Part shown: piece after piece, positions 48,191 to 59,500 of the stretch
Position numbering within the stretch: position 1 is the first letter of the stretch
How the letters are laid out: each line of letters opens with the position of its first letter
Source: Salvia splendens
Taxonomy: Eukaryota > Streptophyta > Magnoliopsida > Lamiales > Lamiaceae
Assembly: GCF_004379255.2 (NCBI RefSeq)
Contig: NC_056051.1
Coordinates: forward strand, 2,878,062 to 2,942,061
Length of the DNA: 64,000 nt
Direction of reading: 5' to 3'
Translations under genes and position numbers: made by a program
Notes under the pieces: generated by a model
What the model saw: only the letters and a program-made list of their open reading frames with translations
What the model was told of the DNA's origin: nothing
The model's database searches: none

Positions 48191-48437
48191 TCCCTCTTTA
48201 GTAGTGTATAAAATCCATTCATTTGAAATTCTTCAATTTCTGTAAGATCAAAACAAGAGACAAACACCATATTGCAGTTCCCATTCAAACTAAAACACTG
48301 AATGTTGAGTTGACTTCATCATATCATCAAAACAAAACAGTATAAGATTTCAAGATTGGGAAACCAAATTTGATCCCTTCCTCCTATCAACATGTTCATA
48401 CCATGAAAAGCAATACCTATTTCTTATTGGAGTGTGG

Positions 48438-48468
48438 ACCCGACCCGACCCGACCCGACCCGACCCGA
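48438..48468. repeat. (ACCCG)6 minisatellite
   Basis: Six uninterrupted ACCCG units, decaying into ATCCAACCCG. Confidence 0.9.
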
Positions 48469-49772
48469 TCCAACCCGTCTCTATCTTAAGAAACAACAAG
48501 TTATGTGATAGAATTCGTTCCTATCAAGTATCGAATCCGTCCAATTGAAAGACGTCGACATCGGTCCATACCAATCTGTTGGAGTATAAAATTCTGCCCA
48601 CAATTGAATATTTCATCATTGTGATTTTTTAAACACATAGATTGAATAGTATCTATCATTGTGATATTGACATGAAATCATTAATTTGGGTCCACGTTAC
48701 TATTTTTGGCGCACATGAGACTATTCTCATGGTGTATCACTTATATTAGTATAAAAATACCTTAAAAGTTAAAATTAAGGATACAATAAATAATTATTAA
48801 ATATTTATATAGTATTTTTTAATTTAAATTAAATTTCAACCACATTAGTTTTTTCTGTTGGTATAACGAAAATCTTAAATGAATTGAGTATATAGCTATT
48901 AGTCACAAAATAGCTTAATGTTCTTATACTTTATATATATCATTGCACATAGTTGTTAGCTTAACAAAGTGAACTAATAAAAGAACTCACACACATTTAG
49001 CTGCAAATTAATCAAAATTTATCCGTCGAATGGGCTTTAGCCCACCAATTTGTCGCATGCAGTTATGACTTATTTAAATGGGCTGAACTGCTTTATGAGA
49101 TGATAAAGCCCGTTATTAGGTGTTCAAAACAACTGTTTATGTTAGATTAATTAATTTAGGCCATTATTTATATAATGGATATATACTAAGCTTTAAACAA
49201 TTAACCGAGTTGGATAATAAACAATTTGGTGTATGAATATTTTAAATTTTGAACACATTGGCCCATTCACAATTTCTAGATAATAATTGTCTTTTTGGTA
49301 GATGTTTTTAGATTTTGGAAATTAAGTTTCTCTTGAGTAGTACTCCTTTGAGCATGCACAACGGTGAGCAGGAAGCCGTCCGTCCGTGCCAGCGGCACGG
49401 AGACGCTGTCCGCCGCTGCGCTCGAGCACGTCCGTGTCAACGAGCAGGTGACGTGGCAGGCGCGGATTGGCCAATGGCTTAGCCGTTGGAAATTTTGATT
49501 TTTTAAAAAAAAATCGGTTTTTAATTAAAGAAACGATTAAAAAAATATTTCCCCACTTCCCAAAAAAAATTATTTGTTTTCTACCCACTTTTTTTTCATT
49601 TTCCCCCCAAAAATACACATTTTCATTTAAAATACCCCCACTTTCACACCCAAAATTCACCCCACACTTCACAATTCTTATCTACATTCTCTCATTTACA
49701 TTCTCATCTACATTCTCATCTACATTCTCTCATCTCCATTCTCAATCTTTCTTCCACTCCTACAACATAACA

Positions 49773-50795
49773 ATGTCCGGCCACGGCGATCACCCTCCGG
49801 GCTCCCACGGTTGGAACCCCGATTGGTTCGGTTCACAACCGTTTCCTAGTCGGGAAACGGAATATTCGGCCCCTCCTCAAACCCAAAGTTCGGGAGTTCC
49901 GGGTGGCTACCGGCCTTACCCGATCGACGACCAAGATGCCCCCGAAGGGCTATACGGGTGGAGACCCGAGCCTAGAGCGAGTTCGAGCGGGCACTCCCAA
50001 ACTCTGACTCCTCCTACTCACGGTGTCCGCACACCGTACACTCCGGTGGAGATGGAGCAATTGTTCAAGGCGTTCTTGTCAATCTTCGAAGATCCGATGG
50101 TTGGAACGAACCAATCCGACGATCATTATTGGTGGCGCATCTGTCGCCGGTGCAATGAAAACCGGCCAGCGGGAACAATCGAGCGCAACGAGAGTATGGT
50201 GCGCAACGCCATATACAGAGCCAATGAAGAAGTCTAAAAGTTCCAGGGGTATTACCTCCAGGAAGAGCGGTCGGCGGGGAGCGGCCGGAGCGAGGTCGAC
50301 ATCATCAGTTCTGCCTTGTCAACCTACCAATCCATGAACTACAAGACGTTCAAGTACCTCAACATTTGGCAGAAGACGCGGTCGCATCCGAAGTATAGGG
50401 GAGGCGTAACATCCTCCTCTAGCTGCTCCTCCAAACAGTCAAGGTCGGTATCCCTATCCGACGTCGGCTTCGAAGACGTGGCTAGCCAACTTGCCGGAGC
50501 TAACTTGGGTAGCCCCGACGCCGGCCCGAGCGGTTCCCAACGCCGACCGCAAGGAAGGAAGAAGGCGGCGGCCAACCGCCGTCGCGCCGCGACTCCATCC
50601 GGCGATGCTCCCGAACCCGCTCCCGTTCCCGTTCCCTATGCGCCACCTCTACCCCCCACCAACTCGTTGTGGGCGATTTTGGCCCAACTCAATATGGCTG
50701 ATAGGTCAACTATGACCCCCGCGCAACTTCGATCGCATGAGGCCATGATATTGGGTCTCCAAAAACAATTGGGTGTAGTGTCGCCGGATGAATAG
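49773..50795 (+). pseudogene. Harbinger-type ORF1, one nonsense codon
   Basis: A 341-codon frame from MSGHGDHPPGSHGWNPDW to PDE, open except for TAA at 50235-50237, where element A has CAA (Gln, context NEEIQKFQGYY). The order is a Gly/Pro-rich N-terminus, SANT-like HYWWRICRRCNENR region (about 120-150), NAM-associated-like helices (EVDIISSALSTYQSMNY), then a Ser/Arg-rich, basic segment (SQRRPQGRKKAAANRRR) and a C-terminal LNMADRSTMTPAQLRSHEAM helix. The longer upstream frame from 49467 extends into the leader and is not favoured. A single stop makes it the best template for the family protein. Confidence 0.75.
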
Positions 50796-50819
50796 TCTTC
50801 CACGGGGGTATTTTTAGCC

Positions 50820-50975
50820 TTTAATTATGTAATTTTTAATTTTTAGGAGTTTAATTATGTAAGTTTTAATTTGTAGGAGTTTAATTATGTAATTTTTAAG
50901 TTTTAGGATTTTAATTATGTAATTTTTATTTTTTAGTATTTTAATTATGTAATTTTTATTTTATTTGTAATTTGT
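50820..50975. repeat. 30-bp tandem repeat in element B
   Basis: Five units of TTTAATTATGTAATTTTTAA plus TTTTTAGGAG-type sequence, same register relative to the ORF as in element A. Confidence 0.9.
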
Positions 50976-52446
50976 AATATTATTTCAATTTTTTTAATGA
51001 ATTTTAATATTATGGAAATATTTTTATTTAAATTGAATAATAGAATGGTGGGACCTTTGTGCTCGTCCTTGCGGAAGAGCACGACTGTGGGTGTTGTGCC
51101 CTTGCCTAAGAGCAGGCAGAAAAAGTGGGACCGGGCCCACAATCGTGCTCGTTGGAAAAAGCACAGTTGTGGATGCTCTTACTTATTTAAATCAAGCTCG
51201 ATGATTAATCTTGTAAAATTATGATTGCTTTTTATTATTTTAATACCTACCAAACAAGTTAATATGTTAATGTATTTTTTTAAGTGCTCGATAAGCATTT
51301 TAAATAAAGTATTCCATACATTGTCCTTATATATCATATTATACTACCTTCAATTAAATGTTATTTTTGGCGATGACTATTGAATTATAGTTGTCAATAA
51401 TTTGTTGTTATATTTGACATAACTTATCTATAATCGTAATTTTCGTAATTTAATTATGCTTTTATATTTTCATCAATCTCTTTCTTGGTTTTCTTTTGTC
51501 TGTCTACTGTCTTAATTAACAATACGGTTTTACATTAGTATTTTGTATTACCATACGCCTTTCTTTTGTTCATAATATTGAATTAAACGACACATTTAAG
51601 GGTAAACCTTTTCTTCTCTAAAAGATTTTCAAGTCAAAAAGATGTGATGGCTCTCAAAAAGGTTAATCACATGGAACTTTCTTTATTAATCAATATATAT
51701 CAACTACCAAGTCAACTGATTCCTTATTTCAGCCATCATAATCATCATCTCAACCCATCGATTTATATTAAATTATTAATTAATTGGTAGGTTAACAGAT
51801 ATGATTGTTTTTTGCTTAACCTTCTATCCTCTTATTTTAAATGAATTTAAGATCCACATCATGTTCATACTACAGATATTAATATTTATTATAGAAAAAG
51901 TCAATCTCTTGACTACTAATCAGGATCCAATTGTAATCATACATGTAAAAATAATTATACAATAGTAATAATAACAATAATAATCCTTTTTAAAAAAGTT
52001 GATGCTACGAATTCGATCTCCACTACTTATCCATGCTCAAATATCTAAAAGTATAGTCAAACAACCAAAAAGTAATGTTCAACAATGAGTTGTTTCAAAG
52101 TGGCTAAGTAACATATAGTAAAAGTATTTAACAAACTCAAATAAGTGTAAATTAATGAATATTATTAGTAACATTGTCTGCCAGCTGCCAGCGGTATGTA
52201 CCCAATTCTGATGCTGGACTATGTTAGTGTGTCTCTTCTATTCTTTACATTGTATGATTGGGGTCTTCCATACATTACTAAATTTGTTTTATTTTAAATA
52301 AGCCAAATGTTTGAAACTTATGAAGTTTGAATTAATTACTAATCCTTTTTTCTATGATTAATAAAACATGAAACACAGCCATTATTTTCATTTGTACTGT
52401 CCCTACATATTGTTCAACATTGACATCTTTATATATAACATGGCAT

Positions 52447-52785
52447 GGGATGGGAGTGTTCATATCCATAACTGAAATTATGTCAAAAATCAAAGCAAAT
52501 CACAGTCATTGGATCTTGTGATGTAACCGTTAGATTAATGTCATGTGTCATCTAATAATGAAGATTGTGTAGTCTAATAATGTAGCTCGGCTAATAATGT
52601 AACACGTATTTGTCTAATAATGTAGATTGTGTAGTCTAATAATGTAGCTCGCTTAATAATGTAAAGCTTTAAGTGTAATAATGTAGCTCGGATATTATTA
52701 TCACATTCATCCAATCTAAGGATCCAATGACTGAGATTTGCTTTGATTTTTGACAAGATTTCACTTATAGACCATAGTGCACCCC
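52447..52785. mobile_element. Mutator-like MITE with TAACATGG(C/T)AT duplication
   Basis: TAACATGG(C/T)AT flanks it (52436-52446 and 52786-52796; one mismatch). ATGTCAAAAATCAAAGCAAA on the left pairs with TTTGCTTTGATTTTTGACAA on the right, and the ends read GGGAGTGTTCATATCC and, reversed, GGGGTGCACTATGGTC. The centre reiterates TCTAATAATGTAG(C)TCGG-like words five or six times. Confidence 0.8.
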
Positions 52786-53206
52786 TAACATGGTATACTA
52801 CAACATGTGCATCTCAAACAAAAAAAATTGTATAAAATGGTAAAACAAAGAAATGTAATTAGTCAATTTCATTAGCACATGCATGAATTATATGTATATG
52901 TGGGATTTGTTTTTCTAAGGACAAAAAGAGATTTTAAATAAAAGAGATATTTATCTAAATCAAATTAACTGTACCATCCATTAATTTGGTCAAATTAAAA
53001 TAGTAATGAAAAAATAAATTAGTCTATCAACGTTTCTTTTCCCGTCTTTACCTCAATTAATCAACTATACAAATCTATTTCACCTACGAAATGTGTTTGT
53101 GAGGAAAGTTGCAAGAAAAATAAAATTCTACATTCATCAAGATATATAAAATATCAATAAAAATAGTGACTTATTTTTACCAAAAAAAATTGTACACATA
53201 AAACTG

Positions 53207-53455
53207 TACTCCCTCCGTTCCATAATAGTGGGAGCACTTCTTTTCGACACGGAGTTTAAGAAAAAAGTTGTGTAATGTATTAAATAAAAAAATAGCAGAG
53301 TATAAGAGACAAAAAAGTAGAGAGAAGATAGTAAGAGAGAGTAAAAAGTAAGTGAAAAGAAATGTATTGAATTTTACTAAAAAGGGAAATTACTCCATTA
53401 CTATAGAACGTACTAAAATGACAAGATGACTCTACTACTATGGAACGTCGGGAGC
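53207..53455. mobile_element. Stowaway-like MITE upstream of the carboxylesterase
   Basis: TACTCCCTCCGTTCCATAATAG at the left pairs with CTACTATGGAACGTCGGGAG at the right. It ends about 340 bp upstream of the carboxylesterase TATA box. Confidence 0.7.
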
Positions 53456-53794
53456 AAGAGATTATTGGTTGGTGGGGGGTCTTAACACCATTGCCGCTAC
53501 TGAATACACAAGAAGTTGGTCATGAATATCTCCTTTTCTTCTTATCTTATCACTATGTTCCCTCATAATAGGAAAATTGTAATAATGGTTTCTCATTATA
53601 GGAAAAAAATAATAATGAAGAAACGAGAAGACAATTTCAGCGTGGTTGGAGGGAAGTTGTAGAGAAAGCACAACTGCACAAGTAGTGGGAAAAGACAATT
53701 TACTACTATTAATTTTCCAAAAGTAAGTGTCACGTAAATTTAAATGAAATTTCTAATGTTTTTCCTAAGTCTAACTCCAGCCTCAAATCTCCAC

Positions 53795-53800
53795 TATAAA
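53795..53800 (+). promoter_or_regulatory. TATA box of the carboxylesterase gene
   Basis: TATAAA in the context CCACTATAAATTG, 76 bp before the ATG at 53876. It fixes the start: the in-frame ATG at 53744 lies upstream of the expected transcription start. Confidence 0.7.
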
Positions 53801-53875
53801 TTGCACCAAATTTCATTCAAACTTTATAAATCCACACACCACTCAACTCTACTCAACAAAGCCATTATACAAAAA

Positions 53876-54853
53876 ATGGCCCAAGTCCAAGAAAGGAAAA
53901 TGATCGACCAAGTCTCCGGGTGGCTAACCCTCTTCGACGACGGCTCGGCCGACCGAACGTGGGCCGGGCCGCCCGAGGTCAAATTCATGACCGACGCCGT
54001 CCCCCCACACCCCAACTTCATCGACGGCGTCGCCACTGCCGACGTCACCCCCACCGACTGCCCCAAACTCCGCATCTACCTCCCCAAGCGGCACGAGGCC
54101 GACCCGGAGAAGCTCCCCGTCCTCCTCCACTTCCACGGCGGCGGCTTCTGCATCAGCGAGCCCGACTGGCTCATGTACTACGCGGTATACACCCGCCTGG
54201 CCCGCGAGTGCCGTGCCGTCGTGGTGTCCCCCTACCTCCGCCTCGCCCCCGAGCACCGCCTCCCCACCGCCTTCGACGACGGCGCCGCCGCCCTCCGGTG
54301 GGTCGCCGCCGGCGGCGCAGGCGCCGGCGCCGATTCCGGCCGGATATTTTTGATCGGAGATAGCTCCGGCGGGAACATTGTCCACCAGGTGGCGGTCACG
54401 GCGGCGGCGGAGGGGATTCCGGTGGCCGGAGCGATTCCGGTGCACCCGGGATTCTGCCGGAGCGGGCGGAGCAGGTCGGAAATCGAGAATCAGGAGACGC
54501 CGTTTCTGACTTTGGACATGATGGATAAGTTTCTGGCGCTGGCGCTGCCGGAGGGGGCGACCAAGGATCACCCGTATACGTGCCCGATGGGGACGGCGGC
54601 GACGCTGCCCGAGCTGGCGCCGTATTTGTATTGCTTAGCGGAGGAGGATTTGATGTGGGATACGGAGATAGAGTTTTATGAGGAGATGAAGGGGGCGGGG
54701 AAGGAGGTGGAGCTGTTTGTGAGCAGGGGAGTTGGGCATAGCTTTTACTTGAATAAGATTGCGGTGGAGATGGATCCGGTCACGGCGGCTCAGACGGCGG
54801 AGTTGTTTCGGCGGATTAAAGAGTTTGTTAACAAACATTCGGTTTCGGTTTAG
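53876..54853 (+). CDS. Carboxylesterase (CXE, alpha/beta hydrolase fold 3)
   Basis: An intronless frame of 325 codons starting MAQVQERKMIDQVSGW. The oxyanion-hole motif HGGG lies at about 87-90, the nucleophile Ser163 in GDSSGG, and the triad is completed by Asp258 (EEDLMWD) and His288 (GVGHSF). No signal peptide in this form, so cytosolic. CXE-family enzymes hydrolyse small esters or have turned into dehydratases (2-hydroxyisoflavanone dehydratase) and receptors (GID1). The catalytic His is present, unlike in GID1, so it should be an enzyme; the substrate is unknown. Most intronless CXEs have this length. The coding region is strikingly GC-rich at third positions against AT-rich flanks. The frame could be extended to 53744, but the TATA box at 53795 argues against it. 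Confidence 0.93.
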   Translation: MAQVQERKMIDQVSGWLTLFDDGSADRTWAGPPEVKFMTDAVPPHPNFIDGVATADVTPTDCPKLRIYLPKRHEADPEKLPVLLHFHGGGFCISEPDWLMYYAVYTRLARECRAVVVSPYLRLAPEHRLPTAFDDGAAALRWVAAGGAGAGADSGRIFLIGDSSGGNIVHQVAVTAAAEGIPVAGAIPVHPGFCRSGRSRSEIENQETPFLTLDMMDKFLALALPEGATKDHPYTCPMGTAATLPELAPYLYCLAEEDLMWDTEIEFYEEMKGAGKEVELFVSRGVGHSFYLNKIAVEMDPVTAAQTAELFRRIKEFVNKHSVSV

Positions 54854-56548
54854 TGTGGGAAATTGATGTATGAATAAAATATTTAGCATGTATTTTTTAT
54901 TTAAATTTTGTGGTAAGTGTTTTATAATTTGTAATGTTAAGTTATTGTTTGACCAAATGTTGGATATTATATTTTATATAATATGATGTTGTATAAATAC
55001 TGTAGAGGAGAATGTATTTTATTTTATATCCGACCAAGTGTTTTGAATTTATACTATACACGGACACGTACGGTAATTGTATGTATCAAATGAAATGTTG
55101 TATATTGTGCACCTTAATAATTAAAATCGAGAAATTTTAGTATTTTGAGTTTGGTTTGGAACTCGATTTCATATAATTACTAGGTTAATTATTGAATGTA
55201 TCCTAAATTTTTATTTAATTTAGCTGAATTTGAAAATTTGTTAGTTTTCGTATATTAATTTTAATTATTAAAATTTCAGTGGAATCTACATAAAACGCAT
55301 CTTAATATTATTTTATTCCGAAAATAATTTGTATACGAGAATACTAATATCATCTAAAAATGATTGATTAAATTGATACTACAAATTGAAAAGATGGAGA
55401 CAAAATTTGATAAGTTGAAAGAGTTGTAAAAATAGGATAAAATTGATAAATTTCGAAGTGTGTGATAAACACATACGGAGTATATAAGATAGATTCAATC
55501 ATTAAGTATTGAGTGATTAAGTAAAACTTTTCATTGGAAAATTGCAACTACATCAGGTTAAGCCATGTGGTAACAATAAAATAAACCCTAATGTTGCGTG
55601 GGCTGAGAAGAAACCTTAACACATGTAACTTTCCTTATTTTTTTCATACCACGTCATTATCATAATTACGAGGATGTTTTATTATTTTATTAGTTACAAA
55701 CTAATTATACGATTCTCACGCTTGTAATCCCACTATTTTCGTCGAAAAATGAGGTTATAGTCATAAACATCAAATCGTTTTCAAGATATGCAATTCATTG
55801 AATGAGTTTTTAATTTATTCACTTTAAAAAATAATTAATTCTGGTAGGTTTATTACTTCATTAAAAAACATTATAACTTCATTATACAAGGTTTTTACTT
55901 CATTTTAGTAGGATTTCAAATGCTTCTACGTATACTTCATTCAAATAGTTTATTATCATTCCTTGTACTTATTACACCATTCAATTAAGCTATCATTCCA
56001 TTTTGTTATCAGCGTCGTGGCGGCGATGATAAACATTGAAGAGAGAAAGGTACGCGACGGCGAAACCGTATGTACTAGAATGAACAAATAATCATATTAG
56101 AATGAAGTAAAAACCTACCACAATGAAGTAATAAATATTCTGGAATGAAGCTAAATCTTCCTAATATGTTATTACCTATTTGTCTTAGGCTGAAGTAAAA
56201 TAGGCTCCACATGAAAACGAAAATAATTTATACATTTGTGCATCTCATCCATAAAAACCTCGATCTAAAAACTCTAATTTGGTGTAGTTCTATGGTCCTG
56301 CAATAAGGAGGGATTTGCATATAATAGGACTCAGTCTTTTATGTTGATTCATAATGGTATAAATTTTAATTACAAAATTTATTAAGAGTTACCATTTCTT
56401 AACAAATACTCCGTATAAAAACTTAACATATTTATATGCACTTCACTTAAATTCAACTTACAAGTAACGAGCAACGCCCAAAGATTTAATAATGATAAAA
56501 ATAAATAAATGAATAGTAACCTAAATCTATGTACAATGGTAACAAAAT
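54854..56548. other. Intergenic between carboxylesterase and sterol glucosyltransferase
   Basis: The convergent genes face each other across 1.7 kb of AT-rich DNA holding their 3' UTRs. A GAATGAAGTAA/TTACTTCATT inverted motif is reiterated at about 55850-56160 (at least six times), probably a decayed MITE. Confidence 0.45.
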
Positions 56549-59500
56549 CTAAGAACCACAAGCCCAGCAGCAGATTCTACCAATCTGAGTGAGCAGCCAT
56601 TGCATAGGATCTGGGCCGTCGTCCTTCTCCGGGGGCGGAGACGGTGGCGGCAACGGGACCTCCGCTGGTAAGTGGCGGTGGAAAGCATCGACCGCGGCTC
56701 CAACACCATCTTCTTTTCCGATACGAGATGCTACCTTCATTGCCCGGGATTTCACCTCTGGATGCAGCATGAATCTTATAGCTTCTGTGAGGGATTCAAC
56801 GGTTAGCTGCGATACGGGAATCGGAGCAGGCCCGAGTCCTTTCTGGTAGATTATCTCACCCCAGAAAAACTGATCCCCAAAGAACGGAACAATGGTCGTC
56901 GGACACTGCGTAGATATTAGAAAATGCGTCACAAATATAAACAAACGAGATGAACACAAGGAATTGTTTACTCAGTTCAGATGCCAAGACAGATATTTCA
57001 CTATATAATTTTCGGGATGAATTGTACAACGAGGGGAACAAACCTCTATCTATAGCAAAATAGAGAACATAATTGTAATCATACTAGGAAACATATCTCA
57101 TGAATAAATCAAAGATATACTAGTTAGAAATATATTGGCCTAAATTATTTCATATCTTCATGTAATATTGTATTTTACAGTGTTTCAAGAGGCGTTACCC
57201 CTGCTTTTAGTCCAGTTGCTGTAGTCCCAGCTCCACCATGATGAACCTGCAAATAATTTCGATATTGAAGTTGGCACAAAAGGGAAATAAATACTCCTCC
57301 GTTTCCTAAAAATAGCAACTTTCAGAACGACACGAGTCTTAATGCAAAATTGATAAAGTAAGAAAGAGATACAAAGAAAAAAAGCGTTAGTGGAAAATGG
57401 GTCCCAAAGAAAGAACTTTCTTAAAATGGAGTGTTTCTATTTTTAGGAAACAGAGGGAGTATGTTTCTAATGGTTGGATAAGTGTGTGATATGTAATCAT
57501 TATATGTATGCAGTTACTATTATTATGTTGAGATATAAACTTACCACAGCGGAGCATTGAGGAAACAACCAGTCGTGAGGGCAATCCACAAGCACGAAAA
57601 CATTGTCGGGAATCTTTGAATCTGAAACGGAAAAAATCTCCTTAAAAGTCATGGGAAAAGGTGTGGATTAGACAAAGGAAGCAGAAAGAAATACCAAGAG
57701 ATCAAACCAGCAAAAGATACTTACAATTACCGAGGTCTCCCCAGCCTCGATCAATTATTCCTCTTTGGCCTGTAATCTCTAAAGCCTCCAAGATTGTGTT
57801 TGTAGTTTTATTTGAATCATCTAGAGGCTTATCAAGCAGAAAAAACATATTATTAACGAGTTCGGCCAAACTATTGAGAAACTCAAAAAAACACCAGTTA
57901 ACCACGTCTCCAGCTACATTGCCACCTACCATGCTTCCAAACCCAATATAAATTGGTTGAGATCCCTTTTGTATCCACTCAGCAAATTCTTCAGATGGTT
58001 CATACTTTGATCCAAGGTTCATAAAGCAGTAGCCGACAACATCAACCTGGTTCCCCCAATCTGCAGTGGAGAAATATAGATTTCTTTGAAGTTATGAGCT
58101 TTGAACTTCAGATCAATTGGCAGGATAAACCCATACAGGTAATATTACGAAACAAATTATCCATATTCCGAACTGACATTCTTAGATTGCTACAAGTTAT
58201 CATGCTTTATTAGCCAAATGACTGAGTAGGTAACACACAAATCGACAGATGAAATTAGGCTATTCACACATTAAATCTAATGTAACTAAATAAAAAAAAT
58301 ATTCAGCAACTCAAAGACGGCCTTACCATCTGGCTTGGGTACGACATGGGGACTCCACATGTAGCCTGTCGGTAGATGAGAAATCGACCCATGATATGAG
58401 CTGAAGTATGCAATAGGGGGAAGCTTCAGTTTGTTTCTCCTGAACTCATTAATAAGTCCTCTTATACCCCACCATATCAGTAAGTCAACAAGAATATACG
58501 AGAGCTGGATCAATTAAAAATATCATAGAACATATTCATTTACAATCCGGATTTACCAAATTTAACAAGAGCAACTCAAAACTATTGCACATACCCAGTA
58601 TCCTGCACTTTGAGGCACACGTGCTAATGGGTGAGGAAATGCATACGTAGGCCTGTAATTCAGCACATAATTTAATTCAAACTTAAACGGGATAAACTAA
58701 CCAACACAAAAATGAAAAGGGTAAACAGTAATTTTAGCTTACGTCCATGGCATTGTGAAGAAAATGTGCATGGGAACACCAAGAGCTTCAGCCACATGTG
58801 CATGTCCTGATAACAAGAAAATCATCTCAATGGCATGTAAAATATAGATCAGTATATATCTCAATATTGAATGTGGCATGCGTTTTCAATTTTTTAGATA
58901 TTAATTCGGTACTCAATGATTATATCTAATGGCCTATAATATGGTCAAGAATTCCACACAAAAAAAGTTAAACAAATTTAGATTGAATATGTAAAGTTCT
59001 ACACAAAATCTGAAGTAGGATTCTAAACTGCGGTATGAGATTACTATGCCACAACTGACCGTAAGCAGGAGGATTTGCAATAATTGCCTGCGCTCTGAAA
59101 GGTTCGCCAGTTATTAGATCTGGTTCTGTGCAGGCTGGAAGCAGAGATTCAATAATAGCCTTTATTTGTTTGCGTTGTATAGCAATCTCTCCTGGCGCTG
59201 ATGGAATAAGACCTTTATTTCTGGCCATATCTGCAGTTGATGAAATAGATTTAGTTATGAAATGCTCAAAACCATCAAATTCGATTAATTTCTGAAACCG
59301 ACTTTGGTAACTGCTTCGCTTAAAAAAGTTAGGACCTTGAATCTATATGCTCTGCTCCAACATACAATTATGAATCATGGATCACAGAAGAGTCATCACA
59401 CATTCACACTTAATTACTTTATGGTGCATTAATATTAAATATTCTAGAATTATTAGGAATGCATATTCATGCTGAAGACCTCTTACATCCAGCCAAAACA

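Larger units (their letters stand above)
44030..49349. other. Intergenic between the two Harbinger elements
   Basis: About 5.3 kb of AT-rich DNA, no gene recognised. A short (CAT)n run lies at 44904-44920. MITEs and tandem repeats are listed separately. Confidence 0.5.
49350..51178 (+). mobile_element. PIF/Harbinger-like element B (ORF1 only)
   Basis: Ends GAGCATGCACAACGG and, reversed, GAGCATCCACAACTG are inverted; flanks TTT and TTA suggest an altered 3-bp duplication. Same layout as element A: GC-rich sub-terminal region, poly-A/T leader, single ORF, tandem 30-mers, GC-rich end with GTGCTCGT words. Better preserved than A. Confidence 0.78.
51179..53743. other. Intergenic between element B and the carboxylesterase gene
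   Basis: No gene seen; AT-rich. Includes one Mutator-like and one Stowaway-like MITE (listed). Confidence 0.5.

Noticed and set aside
48438..48478. Interstitial telomere repeat
   Set aside because: The unit is ACCCG, not CCCTAAA; simple minisatellite.
49467..49772. N-terminal extension of the element B ORF
   Set aside because: The extra 102 codons come from the poly-A/T leader, are absent in element A, and the conserved protein starts at MSG.
53920..54571. Long frames on both strands (147 and 215 codons) overlapping the carboxylesterase
   Set aside because: They arise from the high GC3 of the real gene; compositions are Arg/Pro- or Gly/Ala-rich with no domain.
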